NCBI GenBank assembly: GCA_029884335.1
Contig: JAOUIA010000011.1
Coordinates: 1-64,000, forward strand
Reading direction: 5' to 3'
Length of the DNA: 64,000 bases
Origin: Betaproteobacteria bacterium
Lineage (GTDB): Bacteria; Pseudomonadota; Gammaproteobacteria; Burkholderiales; Casimicrobiaceae
Below, one piece after another: positions 35,199-44,098 of the stretch. Positions within the stretch are counted from its first letter, which is position 1. Every line of letters starts with the position of its first letter. The notes under the pieces were generated by a model, which had not been told where the DNA came from, did no database searches, and saw only the letters and a program-made list of their open reading frames with translations. The position numbers were made by a program, and so were the translations under genes.

Positions 35199-36217
35199 GC
35201 TAGCCCTCGCAAGAGAATGGCGACGCGCTGGATCGTCCAGTAGGCGCCCAGGGTGCCGACCACGTAGCCCGGCAGCCGCTCCACGAGCGGGGGCCACCGG
35301 ATCGCCAGCAGCCGGAACGCGCGCAGGAGCAGCAGCACGGCGAGCACGAACGCGAGTTGCCCGACCTCGACGCCGACGTTGAACAACAGGAGCGCGAGCG
35401 GGATCTCGTCCTTCGGCAGGCCCAGCAGCGCGAGCCCGCTGGCGAAGCCGAAGCCGTGCAGCAGGCCGAACGCGAACGCGACCACCCACGGGTGACGGAT
35501 GGTGAAGCTCGTCTCGCCGCGCCACACGCGCACGATCTCGGGACCGAGGAAGAGGATCGACAGCGCGATCGCCGCGTTGAGCGGGGCCGCGGCGACCTTC
35601 GCGACGCCGAACGTCGCGACCGCCAGCGTGATGCTGTGCGCGACGGTGAACGCGGTGATCGTCTTCACCAGCGTCCAGCGGTCGCGGACGATGAGCAGCA
35701 GGCCCAGCACGAAGAGCAGGTGGTCGACGCCGAGCAGGATGTGCTCGATGCCGAGGTAGAGGTAGGCGCCCGCGCCGCGCCGCGTGTCGCCCGCGCTGCG
35801 CAGCTTCACCGCGGGCGCCGCCGGCTTCAGCACGTGCGTCTCCACGCCGCCGTCGGCGTGCTGCACGCGCACCAGCACGTCGGTCGCGAAGCTCTCCAGC
35901 CCCTCGACGGCGAGCGTCTGCCCGGCGAGCCCGCCCTTGCACTCGATCTTCGCCGTGAACAGCCACGCCGTGCCGGCGCGCTCGGTGCGCGCCTCGCCGA
36001 GCTGGCGGCAGGACTCCGGGAAGACCGGCACCATCGGCATGCGCACGTCGCCGCCCTCGCCGAGCGAGGGCAGCTTCCACAGCACGTCGAAGCGCCCCGG
36101 CGCGGCCTCGCGCAGCTCCAGGAACCCGGGCTGCAGCTCGTGCGCGCGCAGCGGCGCGCACGCGAGTGCCGCCGCCATCGCGGCCAGCGCGAGTGCGCAG
36201 CGGGCGAGCGCGGTCAC
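35195..36217 (-). CDS. HupE/UreJ_2-type membrane protein with extracytoplasmic domain
   Basis: A 340-residue protein in two parts. After a signal peptide (to about residue 24, LRAHE) comes a periplasmic beta-rich domain of about 140 residues. The membrane part then holds about six helices, with GIEHILLGVDHLLFVLG, TVAHSITLAVATFG and FGLLHGFGFASGL. The paired histidines and aspartate in the first helix match the HupE/UreJ_2 family. The GTG start overlaps the PpiC stop (GTGA), and it overlaps the next gene the same way. A metal-transport role is inferred from family membership only. Confidence 0.8.
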   Translation of the reverse strand: MTALARCALALAAMAAALACAPLRAHELQPGFLELREAAPGRFDVLWKLPSLGEGGDVRMPMVPVFPESCRQLGEARTERAGTAWLFTAKIECKGGLAGQTLAVEGLESFATDVLVRVQHADGGVETHVLKPAAPAVKLRSAGDTRRGAGAYLYLGIEHILLGVDHLLFVLGLLLIVRDRWTLVKTITAFTVAHSITLAVATFGVAKVAAAPLNAAIALSILFLGPEIVRVWRGETSFTIRHPWVVAFAFGLLHGFGFASGLALLGLPKDEIPLALLLFNVGVEVGQLAFVLAVLLLLRAFRLLAIRWPPLVERLPGYVVGTLGAYWTIQRVAILLRGLA

Positions 36218-37071
36218 GGCCTGCCCGGCTCCGGCATCTGCACAGTCACCTTGTACTTGGCGCGCAGCTTGTCGTAGAACGCCTTCGAGACCTCCTGCCG
36301 GCGCGCGTTGGACCACTCGCGCTCGAGCAGCGGCCGCACCTCGTCGACCGTGGGCAGGCGCCCCGGCACGAGCGCATCGACCCTGACGAGATGCGCTCCA
36401 TAGCCGGATGCCACCGGCCCCGACCAGCGTCCCTGCGGCTGCTTCACGAGGTCCGCGGCGAACTCCTGCCCGAACTGGCGCGCGACGTCGGCCTGCGGCG
36501 CGTCCTCGTAGCGCGGCTCGAGCAGCGCGAGGCCGTCGCCGAGCGCGGACGGATCCGAGGGCGCCCGCGTGCCGTTGAGGACGTCGAGCAGGCGCCTCGC
36601 GTCGGCGTCGAGCGCGCCGCCGCGCTTGCGCGGGTCGAGGAAGACCTGGCGGAACGTGACGCGAGGCGGGATGCGGAACGCGTCCGCGTGGTCGGCGAGG
36701 TACTTCGCGAGGTCCTGTTCGGCGGGCTTGGCGAGGGCGGCCGCCTCCTCGGAGACGAACTCCACCTTCTGCTGCAGCCGGCGGCGGATGACGGCATCGT
36801 CGCGGTCGAGGCCGAGCGCGAGCGCTTCGCGGTAGAGGATCTCCTCGCGCACGTGCGAGGCGACGAGGCCCTCGAGCTCGGCGGCGGAGGGCGGCCGCTG
36901 CCAGGTACGGCGGAAGTTCTGGGCCAGCGAGCGAATGCGGGCCTCGCCGACCACGATCTCGGTCGATCCGGCGGGCGCGCTCGCGGGACGCAGCCAGGCG
37001 TCGGCGGCGAAGAGCGCCGCGCCGAGCAGCAGGAAGTGCACGAGCGGCTCGCGCAGGACAGACTTCAGCAT
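36214..37071 (-). CDS. Membrane-anchored peptidyl-prolyl cis-trans isomerase (PpiC/parvulin type)
   Basis: A 285-residue protein with one N-terminal membrane helix (about 8-25) and a periplasmic body. Residues 40-110 form a SurA-like helical region (VASHVREEILYREALALGLDRDD). The parvulin domain follows at about 125-235, recognisable from VTFRQVFLDP, FGQEFAADLVKQPQGRWSGPVASGYGAHLVRVDA. Such proteins assist folding of exported or outer-membrane proteins. Translation is coupled to the HupE-type gene downstream, so its client may be one of the neighbouring exported proteins. Confidence 0.85.
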   Translation of the reverse strand: MLKSVLREPLVHFLLLGAALFAADAWLRPASAPAGSTEIVVGEARIRSLAQNFRRTWQRPPSAAELEGLVASHVREEILYREALALGLDRDDAVIRRRLQQKVEFVSEEAAALAKPAEQDLAKYLADHADAFRIPPRVTFRQVFLDPRKRGGALDADARRLLDVLNGTRAPSDPSALGDGLALLEPRYEDAPQADVARQFGQEFAADLVKQPQGRWSGPVASGYGAHLVRVDALVPGRLPTVDEVRPLLEREWSNARRQEVSKAFYDKLRAKYKVTVQMPEPGRP

Positions 37072-37081
37072 GACGACGCGT

Positions 37082-37696
37082 TCAGGGTTGCGCGACGAGC
37101 CAGGCCCGCGCCGCGGCGACGGTCTCGTCGGCGCCGTACAGCCGCGCGACGCGCCGCTCCAGCGCGACTGCGAACGTGAGGTCCCCGCGCACGATCGCCT
37201 CGACGACCGCCGCCTCGGTGACGACGACGACGTCGCCGAACTCGGGCCCCGGCGCGTGGAAGCTCGCGACGACCTTGCCCTCCTGCGCCGTGAAGCGCGT
37301 CCACAGCACCGGGCCGATCAGCACGACGGCCAGCCGCGGATTGGCGCGCCGCGCCTGCTCGTCGTCGAGCCGCGCGGCCAGCTGGCGCATCAGCGCGTTG
37401 GCCTTGAACAGGCGCAGCGTCGCGCGCGCCTCGGGAGCGAGGTCGTCGCGCTGCAGCAGTTCGTCGCGCGGCAGCGTCCCGGCGGCCTGCGCCTGCCACA
37501 CGGCGGTGCCCACGTGCAGCGCATCGGGGAACGCCATGTTGAGCGCCCCGCGCATCGAGGAGATCGACGAGGGGTCCTCGAGGCCGCACGCCGGCGCTGC
37601 GGTCGCGGCAGCCAGGAAGGCGACGGCGACGGCGCGCGCCAAGCGGCGGCGAAAGCGCGCGCGGGTTGCACCGATCGGGGCGGGAAGCGCCTGCAT
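37082..37696 (-). CDS. Hypothetical exported protein
   Basis: A 204-residue protein I cannot place in a family. A long positively charged N-terminus and a hydrophobic core (about 20-36, ending APACG) form a signal peptide; the cysteine there is close to a lipobox but the preceding residues (TAAPAC) are only a fair match. The mature part is mixed alpha/beta with VVLIGPVLWTRF and FGDVVVVTEAAVVEAIVRGDLTF. It is the first gene of the five-gene PpiC/HupE operon, and divergent from the multihaem cytochrome 80 bases away. Confidence 0.65.
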   Translation of the reverse strand: MQALPAPIGATRARFRRRLARAVAVAFLAAATAAPACGLEDPSSISSMRGALNMAFPDALHVGTAVWQAQAAGTLPRDELLQRDDLAPEARATLRLFKANALMRQLAARLDDEQARRANPRLAVVLIGPVLWTRFTAQEGKVVASFHAPGPEFGDVVVVTEAAVVEAIVRGDLTFAVALERRVARLYGADETVAAARAWLVAQP

Positions 37697-37776
37697 GGTT
37701 GTTAGGATATCGTGCCGGTGCTGCGCGGGCGTGACGCCGCTTACCGGAACGCCCCCCTGGCCGCGCCTCCATCCCG

Positions 37777-40065
37777 ATGACGCCGATGCGAACCGTCCTT
37801 CTTGCCGTCCTCGCGGCGAGCATCCTGCTCGCCGGTCACGCGCTCGCGCAGCCGGCGCCGACGTACGCCGGCACCGCGACGTGCGCGGGCTGCCACGCGA
37901 AGGAGCACCAGGCGTGGCGAGGCTCGCACCACGACCGCGCGATGGAGGAGGCGAGCGGGCAGACCGTGCTCGGCGACTTCGCCGACGCGCGGTTCACGCA
38001 CCGCGGCGTGACGACGCGCTTCTTCCGCCGCGACGGCCGCTACTTCGTCAGCACCGACGGGCCGGACGGCAGGCTCGCCGACTTCCCGATCCGCTACACG
38101 TTCGGCTTCTACCCGCTGCAGCAGTACCTCGTCGAGCTGCCCGGCGGACGCCTGCAGGCGCTGGGCATCGCGTGGGACGCGCGGCCGAAGACGCAGGGCG
38201 GACAGCGCTGGTTCCACCTCTATCCCGACCGCAAGCTCAAGGCCGGCGAAGCGCTGCACTGGACGGGCATCGACCAGACGTGGAACTACCAGTGCGCCGA
38301 CTGCCACTCGACGAACCTGCGCAAGAACTACGACGCGGCGAGCGGAACGTACAAGACGACGTGGTCGGAGATCGACGTCGGCTGCGAGGCGTGCCACGGC
38401 CCGGGGTCGGCTCACGTCGCGTGGGCGAGACGCGAGCCCGCCGCGAGGGGTGCGGACGCGTCGAAGGGGCTGACCGTCGCGCTGGATGAGCGCCGCGGCG
38501 TGACGTGGCCCATCGACGCCGTGTCGGGCAACGCGTCGCGTTCCGCGACGCGCGGCTCGAGCCGCGAGACCGAAACGTGCGCGCGCTGCCACGCGCGGCG
38601 CGGCCAGTTCGACGACGCGTGGCACCCGGGCAGGCCGCTGGGCGACGCCTTCCGCGTGGCGACGATCGACCCGGGCCTCTACCACGCCGACGGGCAGCAG
38701 CGTGAAGAGGTCTACGACCACGGCTCGTTCCTGCAGAGCCGCATGCACGCGAAGGGCGTGACCTGCAGCGACTGCCACGACCCGCACTCGCAGAAGCTGC
38801 GCGCTCCCGGCAACGCGGTGTGCGCGCAGTGCCACGCGCCGTCGCGCTTCGACGTCGCGGCGCACCACCGCCACAAGCAGGGCTCGCCCGGCGCCGCGTG
38901 CGCCGCGTGCCACATGCCGACGACGACGTACATGGTCGTCGATCCGCGTCACGACCACTCGATGCGCATCCCGCGACCCGACCGCAGCGTCGCGCTGGGC
39001 ACGCCCAACGCGTGCGGCAGCTGCCACGCGAAGCAGGGGGCGAAGTGGGCGGCCGACGCGGTGGCGCGCTGGTACCCGCAGCGCAAGCCAGGCGCGCAGG
39101 GCTTCGCCGAGGCTTTCCACGCCGCGGATCGCGGCGCTCCCGGCGGCCGGCAGGCGCTTGCCGCGATCGTCGCGGATGCCGCGCAGCCTCCGATCGTGCG
39201 GGCGAGCGCGATCCCGCGGCTCGCGAACTACCCCGCGCGCGACGGCGGCGCCTTGCTGGCGAAGGCGCTCGACGACGGCGACCCGATGGTTCGCGCCGCG
39301 GCCGTGCGCGGCCTGCGCGATGCCGATCCGGCGTTGCGCGCGCGGCTGCTGCCGCGCCTGCTCGCCGATCCGTCGCGCGGCGTGCGCATGGAGGCCGCGC
39401 GCGCGCTGGCGGGCCCGCCCGAGCGCCGGATGGCCGAGGCCGACCGCTCGCGCTTCGACGCCGCGCTCGCCGAGTACGAGGCGTCGCTGCGCTTCAACGC
39501 CGACCGTCCCGAGGCGCACACCGAGCTCGGCGGCCTGCAGCTCGCGCGCGGCCGGCCGGATGCCGCGGTCGATTCGTTCCGCAGGGCGCTCTCGCTCGAT
39601 GCCACCTACGCGCCGGCGTCGGTCAACCTCGCGGACTACTACCGCAGCCGCGGCCTCGAGCGCGAGGCGCAGGACACGCTGGCCGCCGCGGTGAAGGCGG
39701 ATCCCGGCGCGGCCGGCGCGCGCCACGCGCTCGGGCTGTCGTATGCGCGACAGAAGCGCATGAGCGAGGCGCTCGCCGAACTGGGCGCGGCCGCGAGGCT
39801 CGCGCCCGACAGCGCGCGCTACGCCTACGTGCACGGCGTCGCGCTGCACGACGCGGGCAGGCGTGCGGAAGCGCTGAAGGCGCTCGAGGGCGTGCTCGCG
39901 CGTCATCCCTACGACCGCGACGTCCTCTTCGCGCTGGCGAGCTACGAGCGCGAGAAGGGCGACGTGGCGAAGGCCGCGCAGCGCGCGAAGCTGCTGCTCG
40001 AGATCGATCCCGACGACGCGGAGCTGGCGCGCTTCGCGCGGGAGCTCGCGGCGCCGCGACGCTAA
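37777..40065 (+). CDS. Eight-haem c-type cytochrome fused to HEAT and TPR repeats
   Basis: A 762-residue periplasmic protein. A signal peptide (1-24, cleavage LAQ-P) is followed by eight CxxCH haem sites starting at Cys36, 173, 203, 268, 330, 349, 375 and 413. From about 470 to 545 come HEAT-like repeats (DGDPMVRAAAVRGLRDADP, DPSRGVRMEAARALAG), and from about 555 to the end TPR repeats (PEAHTELGGLQLARGRPDAAVDSFRRALSLD and later units). It should carry electrons or reduce a small oxidised compound while docking partners through its repeats. Family relatives are annotated as multihaem or TPR cytochromes of unknown role. An ATG at 37786 is an alternative start. Confidence 0.88.
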   Translation: MTPMRTVLLAVLAASILLAGHALAQPAPTYAGTATCAGCHAKEHQAWRGSHHDRAMEEASGQTVLGDFADARFTHRGVTTRFFRRDGRYFVSTDGPDGRLADFPIRYTFGFYPLQQYLVELPGGRLQALGIAWDARPKTQGGQRWFHLYPDRKLKAGEALHWTGIDQTWNYQCADCHSTNLRKNYDAASGTYKTTWSEIDVGCEACHGPGSAHVAWARREPAARGADASKGLTVALDERRGVTWPIDAVSGNASRSATRGSSRETETCARCHARRGQFDDAWHPGRPLGDAFRVATIDPGLYHADGQQREEVYDHGSFLQSRMHAKGVTCSDCHDPHSQKLRAPGNAVCAQCHAPSRFDVAAHHRHKQGSPGAACAACHMPTTTYMVVDPRHDHSMRIPRPDRSVALGTPNACGSCHAKQGAKWAADAVARWYPQRKPGAQGFAEAFHAADRGAPGGRQALAAIVADAAQPPIVRASAIPRLANYPARDGGALLAKALDDGDPMVRAAAVRGLRDADPALRARLLPRLLADPSRGVRMEAARALAGPPERRMAEADRSRFDAALAEYEASLRFNADRPEAHTELGGLQLARGRPDAAVDSFRRALSLDATYAPASVNLADYYRSRGLEREAQDTLAAAVKADPGAAGARHALGLSYARQKRMSEALAELGAAARLAPDSARYAYVHGVALHDAGRRAEALKALEGVLARHPYDRDVLFALASYEREKGDVAKAAQRAKLLLEIDPDDAELARFARELAAPRR

Positions 40066-40073
40066 CCCCGGCG

Positions 40074-41063
40074 CTACGCGACTCTCGTCGGCGCGGCGTG
40101 GCGTGCCGGCCGCGCGCCGCCCAGCCAGCGCTTGCGCAGAGCCGACTCGGCCGCGTGCGCGCCGCGGTCCGCCTCGACGATGGCGCGCGCGAGGTCGTCC
40201 GCGATCCGCGGCAGCGAGCGGCCGGAGACACGGGCGATGGCGAAGTTCGCGGCGAGCCGCGGGTCGGCCAGCGGAAGCGCGGCGAGCTCGCCGCGCTCGA
40301 GCTCGGGCGCGAAGATCGACAGCGTCGCAAAGAGCACGTGGTCGGTCGCGACGACGGCGGCCTTCAGCATCGCCATCGATTCGCAGCCGACGTCGGGGAT
40401 CGGCCGAGCGGCGTCGCGGCGCGCGCGCGCCGCCAGCAGGCGCTCCGTGATGGCCGGGCCGAGGCGAACCGTCGAGGCGATCGGATAGGCCGCGACGTCG
40501 GCGAGCGCGAGGGCGCCGTTGCCCAGCAGGGGATGGCCCTTGCGCACGATGAACGCTGCCTGCCACTCGGAGAGCGGCGTCAGGTCGAGTCCGGCAGCCT
40601 CGTCGCGCGGGACCAGCCCGATCACCGCCAGGTCGAGCTCGCGGCGCAGCAGCGACATGACGAGGCTCGCCCAGTTGTCGTTGGCCACGCGTATGGACAC
40701 GCCGGGGTTCGCGCGGAGGAACCTGCCCACCGCCTCCCCCATGAACAGCGCGGTCGGGAACGTCCCCGCGCCGACGTTGAGCCGGCCGGTGCCCGTGCCG
40801 CGCAGCAGCGTCAGCTCGCGGTCGAACGCCTCGGCGCGGTCGAGAAGCTCGCGCGAACGCTCGAGGAACAGCCGCCCGAGCTCGGTGGGAACGACCCGGC
40901 CCTTGCCGCGCTCGAAGATCGCGATCCCCGTGCGCCGCTCGAGCTGCTGGATGCTGCGCGACAGGGCGGGCTGCGTGATGTGCAGCGCGCGCGCTGCCCG
41001 CGCGAAGCTGCCTTCCTCCGCCAGCGCGCGCGCGTGGGCGAGGAACCGGAGGTCGAAGTCCAT
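40074..41063 (-). CDS. LysR-family transcriptional regulator
   Basis: A 329-residue regulator. The helix-turn-helix occupies residues 18-50 (GSFARAARALHITQPALSRSIQQLE), followed by FERGKGRVVPTELG. The effector domain has two lobes of the periplasmic-binding type, starting at LNVGAGTFPTALF. It is divergent from the arylsulfatase gene, the usual arrangement for a LysR protein and its target, so control of the sulfatase cluster is likely. The effector is unknown. Its 3' end converges on the multihaem cytochrome gene with an 8-base gap. Confidence 0.92.
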   Translation of the reverse strand: MDFDLRFLAHARALAEEGSFARAARALHITQPALSRSIQQLERRTGIAIFERGKGRVVPTELGRLFLERSRELLDRAEAFDRELTLLRGTGTGRLNVGAGTFPTALFMGEAVGRFLRANPGVSIRVANDNWASLVMSLLRRELDLAVIGLVPRDEAAGLDLTPLSEWQAAFIVRKGHPLLGNGALALADVAAYPIASTVRLGPAITERLLAARARRDAARPIPDVGCESMAMLKAAVVATDHVLFATLSIFAPELERGELAALPLADPRLAANFAIARVSGRSLPRIADDLARAIVEADRGAHAAESALRKRWLGGARPARHAAPTRVA

Positions 41064-41187
41064 GCGCAGATGTTATCAAAGCCATGAGGGGATTCGAATG
41101 GACAGCGTGGCCCCGCTTCGGGCAGACTCGCGCACCGTCCGGCGCCTCCCGCGCCGCTTCGTCCCCGACCCCGAGGAAACGCCAGCC
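41064..41187. promoter_or_regulatory. Divergent LysR/arylsulfatase promoter region
   Basis: This 124-bp gap should hold both promoters and the LysR-binding site. On the minus strand a GATAAC hexamer lies about 10 bases from the LysR start. The AT-rich segment around 41068-41085 contains a short dyad of T-N11-A spacing. GAGGAA at 41173-41178 is the sulfatase ribosome site. Confidence 0.4.
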
Positions 41188-42783
41188 ATGCTTCGACAAG
41201 CCGTGAACCGCATCGCCGCCCTAGCGTGCGCGTCGGCACTCGCGCTCGCCGCGACCGCCGCCCACGCGCAGGCCAAGCCCAACATCCTCGTCATGTTCGG
41301 CGACGATGTCGGCTACTGGAACGTCAGCGCCTACAACCGCGGGCAGATGGGCTACCGCACGCCGAACATCGACCGCATCGCCAAGGAAGGCGCCCTTTTC
41401 ACGGATGCCTACGCGCAGCAGAGCTGCACGGCCGGCCGCGCGGCGTTCATCACCGGCCAGTCGCCGATGCGCACGGGTCTCACGAAGGTCGGCCTGCCGG
41501 GCGCGCCGGAAGGGCTGTCGGCGAAGGACCCCACGCTCGCTGAGCTGCTGAAGGCGCAGGGCTACATGACTGCCCAATTCGGCAAGAACCACCTCGGCGA
41601 CCGCAACGAGTTTTTCCCGACGGTGCACGGCTTCGACGAGTTCATGGGCAACTTCTACCACCTCAACGCCGAGGAGGAGCCCGAGAACGAGGACTATCCG
41701 AAGAACCCCGAGTTCAAGGCGAAGTTCGGTCCGCGCGGTGTGTTCAAGTGCGTCGCGACGACCACGGTCAGCACGCTGCCCGACGACCCGCGCTTCGGCA
41801 AGTGGGGCAAGCAGAAGTGCGAGGACACGGGACCGCTCAACCGCAAGCGCATGGAGACGATCGACTACGAGGTGACGGATGCCTCGATGGACTTCATGTC
41901 GCGGGCGACGAAGGCCGGCAAGCCGTTCTTCCTGTGGTTCAACACGTCCCGCATGCACATCTGGACGCACCTGCGGCCCGAGTCGAAGGGCAAGACCGGG
42001 CTGGGCGTCTATCCCGACGGCATGGTCGAGCACGACAATCACATCGGGATGATGCTGAAGAAGCTCGAAGACCTCGGCATCGCGAACAACACGATCGTGA
42101 TCTGGACGACGGACAACGGCGCCGAGGTGATGAGCTGGCCCGACGGCGGCACGACCCCGTTCCGCGGCGAGAAGAACACGAACTGGGAGGGCGGCTACCG
42201 TGTGCCGTTCGTGATGCGCTGGCCCGGCGTGATCCAGCCGGGCACCGAGATCAACGAGATCGTCTCGCACGAGGACTGGCTGCCGACGCTCATGGCGGCC
42301 GTGGGCCAGCCGAACGTCAAGGACCAGCTCAAGGCCGGCGCGACGATCGGCGGCGTGCCGTACAAGGTGCACGTCGACGGCTACAACCTGATGCCGGCGC
42401 TCAAGGGCGAGACGAAGGAGTGGCCGCGCAAGGAGTTCCTCTACTGGACCGACGACGGCAACCTCGCGGGCCTGCGCTACCAGCAGTACAAGATCGCGTT
42501 CCTGGAGCAGCGCGCGCACGGGTTCGACGTCTGGGAGGAGCCGATGGTGCCGCTGCGCTTGCCCAAGCTCTTCAACCTGCGCTCGGACCCGTTCGAGCGC
42601 GCCGACCACGAGGGCATGGGCTACCAGCGCTGGCGCATCGATCGCGCATTCGTGCTGGTTCCGGCGCAGACCTACGTCGGACAGTGGCTGACGAGCTTCA
42701 AGGACTTCCCGCCGCGCCAGAAGCCGGGCAGCTTCAGCATCGGCGACGCGATGGAGAAGCTCTCCAAACCTTCCAGCAACTGA
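41188..42783 (+). CDS. Periplasmic arylsulfatase, formylglycine type
   Basis: A 531-residue sulfatase with a signal peptide of about 27 residues (AHAQA). The alkaline-phosphatase fold is marked by the metal aspartates in FGDDVGYW (39-40), the formylglycine site CTAGR (Cys80 to Arg84, the CxAxR variant), the conserved Lys and His in GKNHLGD, and WTTDNGAE. Cys80 must be oxidised to formylglycine by a maturase; none is encoded here. It would release sulfate from organic sulfate esters, or act on a related phosphonate or phosphate ester. The ATG at 41188 was chosen for its GAGGAA site; an upstream ATG (41098) would add a charged leader ahead of the signal peptide. Confidence 0.92.
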   Translation: MLRQAVNRIAALACASALALAATAAHAQAKPNILVMFGDDVGYWNVSAYNRGQMGYRTPNIDRIAKEGALFTDAYAQQSCTAGRAAFITGQSPMRTGLTKVGLPGAPEGLSAKDPTLAELLKAQGYMTAQFGKNHLGDRNEFFPTVHGFDEFMGNFYHLNAEEEPENEDYPKNPEFKAKFGPRGVFKCVATTTVSTLPDDPRFGKWGKQKCEDTGPLNRKRMETIDYEVTDASMDFMSRATKAGKPFFLWFNTSRMHIWTHLRPESKGKTGLGVYPDGMVEHDNHIGMMLKKLEDLGIANNTIVIWTTDNGAEVMSWPDGGTTPFRGEKNTNWEGGYRVPFVMRWPGVIQPGTEINEIVSHEDWLPTLMAAVGQPNVKDQLKAGATIGGVPYKVHVDGYNLMPALKGETKEWPRKEFLYWTDDGNLAGLRYQQYKIAFLEQRAHGFDVWEEPMVPLRLPKLFNLRSDPFERADHEGMGYQRWRIDRAFVLVPAQTYVGQWLTSFKDFPPRQKPGSFSIGDAMEKLSKPSSN

Positions 42784-42906
42784 GCCCGCGGTTCGCGCGC
42801 CAGGGGCCGCTCCGGCGAGTCGGGGCGGCCCCTTGCACATTGCTGGCGAGCGCGGCGCACGACTATTGAACATCCGGAGATGCGGTGACGCTGCGATTCG
42901 ATTCAT

Positions 42907-42983
42907 CGTCGTCCCCGCGAAAGCGGGGACCCAGCGTCTTTGTCAATCAGCGACGCTGGATTCCCGCCTGCGCGGGAATGACG
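42907..42983. repeat. REP-type inverted repeat, copy 3 (hybrid arms)
   Basis: The left arm (42907-42934) differs by one base from that of copies 1 and 2. The right arm (42956-42983) starts CTGGATTCCCGCC and ends GGGAATGACG, a different variant, so the hairpin is imperfect. It lies between the arylsulfatase and HAD genes and may stabilise or end the sulfatase mRNA. Confidence 0.75.
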
Positions 42984-43038
42984 AAGTGAAAGGACCCGCC
43001 GTCACTCACTTTCCGAAGTGTCAATAGAAGGTCGTTCC

Positions 43039-44040
43039 GTGACGTGGAATTCCGCCGGCTGCCGCCTTTTCGCGATCGTCGCGCTGCTGCTCGCGCTGCC
43101 GGCCGGCGCGGCCCAGGCCGCGGAAGCGCTGGCGTCGTGGAACGACGGCCCGGCCAAGCAGCGCATCGTTTCCTTCGTCAAGGCGGTCACCGACAAGCGC
43201 AGCAAGGACTACGTCGCGCCCGTCGATCGCATCGCCGTGTTCGACAACGACGGCACGCTGTGGTCCGAGCAGCCGGTGTACTTCCAGCTGGCGTTCGCGC
43301 TCGACCGCGTGAAGGCTCTTGCGCCCTCGCGCCCGCACTGGGCCACGACGCAACCGTTCAAGGCGGCGTTGGAGGGCGACGTCGCGACGCTGGCGGCCGG
43401 CGGGGAGCGCGCGCTTGCCGAGCTCGTCATGGCCACGCACGCGGGCACCACGGCCGAGGAGTTCGCGCAGATCGTTCGCGACTGGGCGAAGACCGCGGTG
43501 CATCCCACGCTGAAGCGCCGCTACGTCGAGCTCACCTACAAGCCGATGCGCGAGCTGCTCGATTACCTGCGCGCGAACGGCTTTTCGACCTACATAGTCT
43601 CCGGCGGTGGCGTCGAGTTCCTGCGCACCATGTCGCAGGAGCTCTACGGCATCCCGCCCGGGCAGGTGATCGGCTCGAGCATCCGCACGAAATACGAGCT
43701 GCGCGACGGCAAGCCGGCGATCGTGCGCCTGCCCGAGATCGACTTCATCGACGACAAGGCCGGCAAGCCGGTGGGCATCCACAAGTTCATCGGCCGCCGG
43801 CCGATCGCCGCGTTCGGCAATTCCGACGGCGACTTCGAGATGCTCGAGTACGTGACCGCCGGCCCGGGTGCGCGGCTCGGGTTGATCGTGCACCACGACG
43901 ACGCCAGGCGCGAGTTCGCGTACGATCGCGACTCGCACGTCGGCCGCCTTGCGCGGGGCCTCGACGAGGCCGGCGGGCGGGGCTGGCTCGTGGTGAGCAT
44001 GAAGAACGACTGGCGCGTCGTGCACGCGCCGCCGCGCTGA
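43039..44040 (+). CDS. Exported HAD-superfamily phosphatase
   Basis: A 333-residue protein with a signal peptide (about 1-28, AQAAE). The HAD motif I is VFDNDGTLW with nucleophile Asp69 and Asp71. Motif II is YIVSGGGVEF, the motif III lysine is probably in KPVGIHKFIG, and motif IV is AAFGNSDGDFEM. The Asn between the two aspartates is seen in a subset of exported HAD acid phosphatases. It probably releases phosphate from an organic phosphate in the periplasm. The GTG at 43039 follows AGAAGG with good spacing, which decides it over a GTG at 43018. It is flanked by sulfatase and barrel genes. Confidence 0.88.
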   Translation: MTWNSAGCRLFAIVALLLALPAGAAQAAEALASWNDGPAKQRIVSFVKAVTDKRSKDYVAPVDRIAVFDNDGTLWSEQPVYFQLAFALDRVKALAPSRPHWATTQPFKAALEGDVATLAAGGERALAELVMATHAGTTAEEFAQIVRDWAKTAVHPTLKRRYVELTYKPMRELLDYLRANGFSTYIVSGGGVEFLRTMSQELYGIPPGQVIGSSIRTKYELRDGKPAIVRLPEIDFIDDKAGKPVGIHKFIGRRPIAAFGNSDGDFEMLEYVTAGPGARLGLIVHHDDARREFAYDRDSHVGRLARGLDEAGGRGWLVVSMKNDWRVVHAPPR

Positions 44041-44098
44041 AGCCCTCCGCCGGCTGCGCCCTGGCGCAACCCGCTTCGCAACCCTGAAGGCGAATACG

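Noticed and set aside
34590-36217. Nickel uptake for urease or hydrogenase
   Set aside because: The proteins are HupE/UreJ-like, but no urease or hydrogenase structural or maturation gene is in the window.
37741-41199. Minus-strand open frame of about 1150 codons across the multihaem cytochrome and LysR genes
   Set aside because: It runs through two well-supported genes, has no motifs and is compositionally a shadow.
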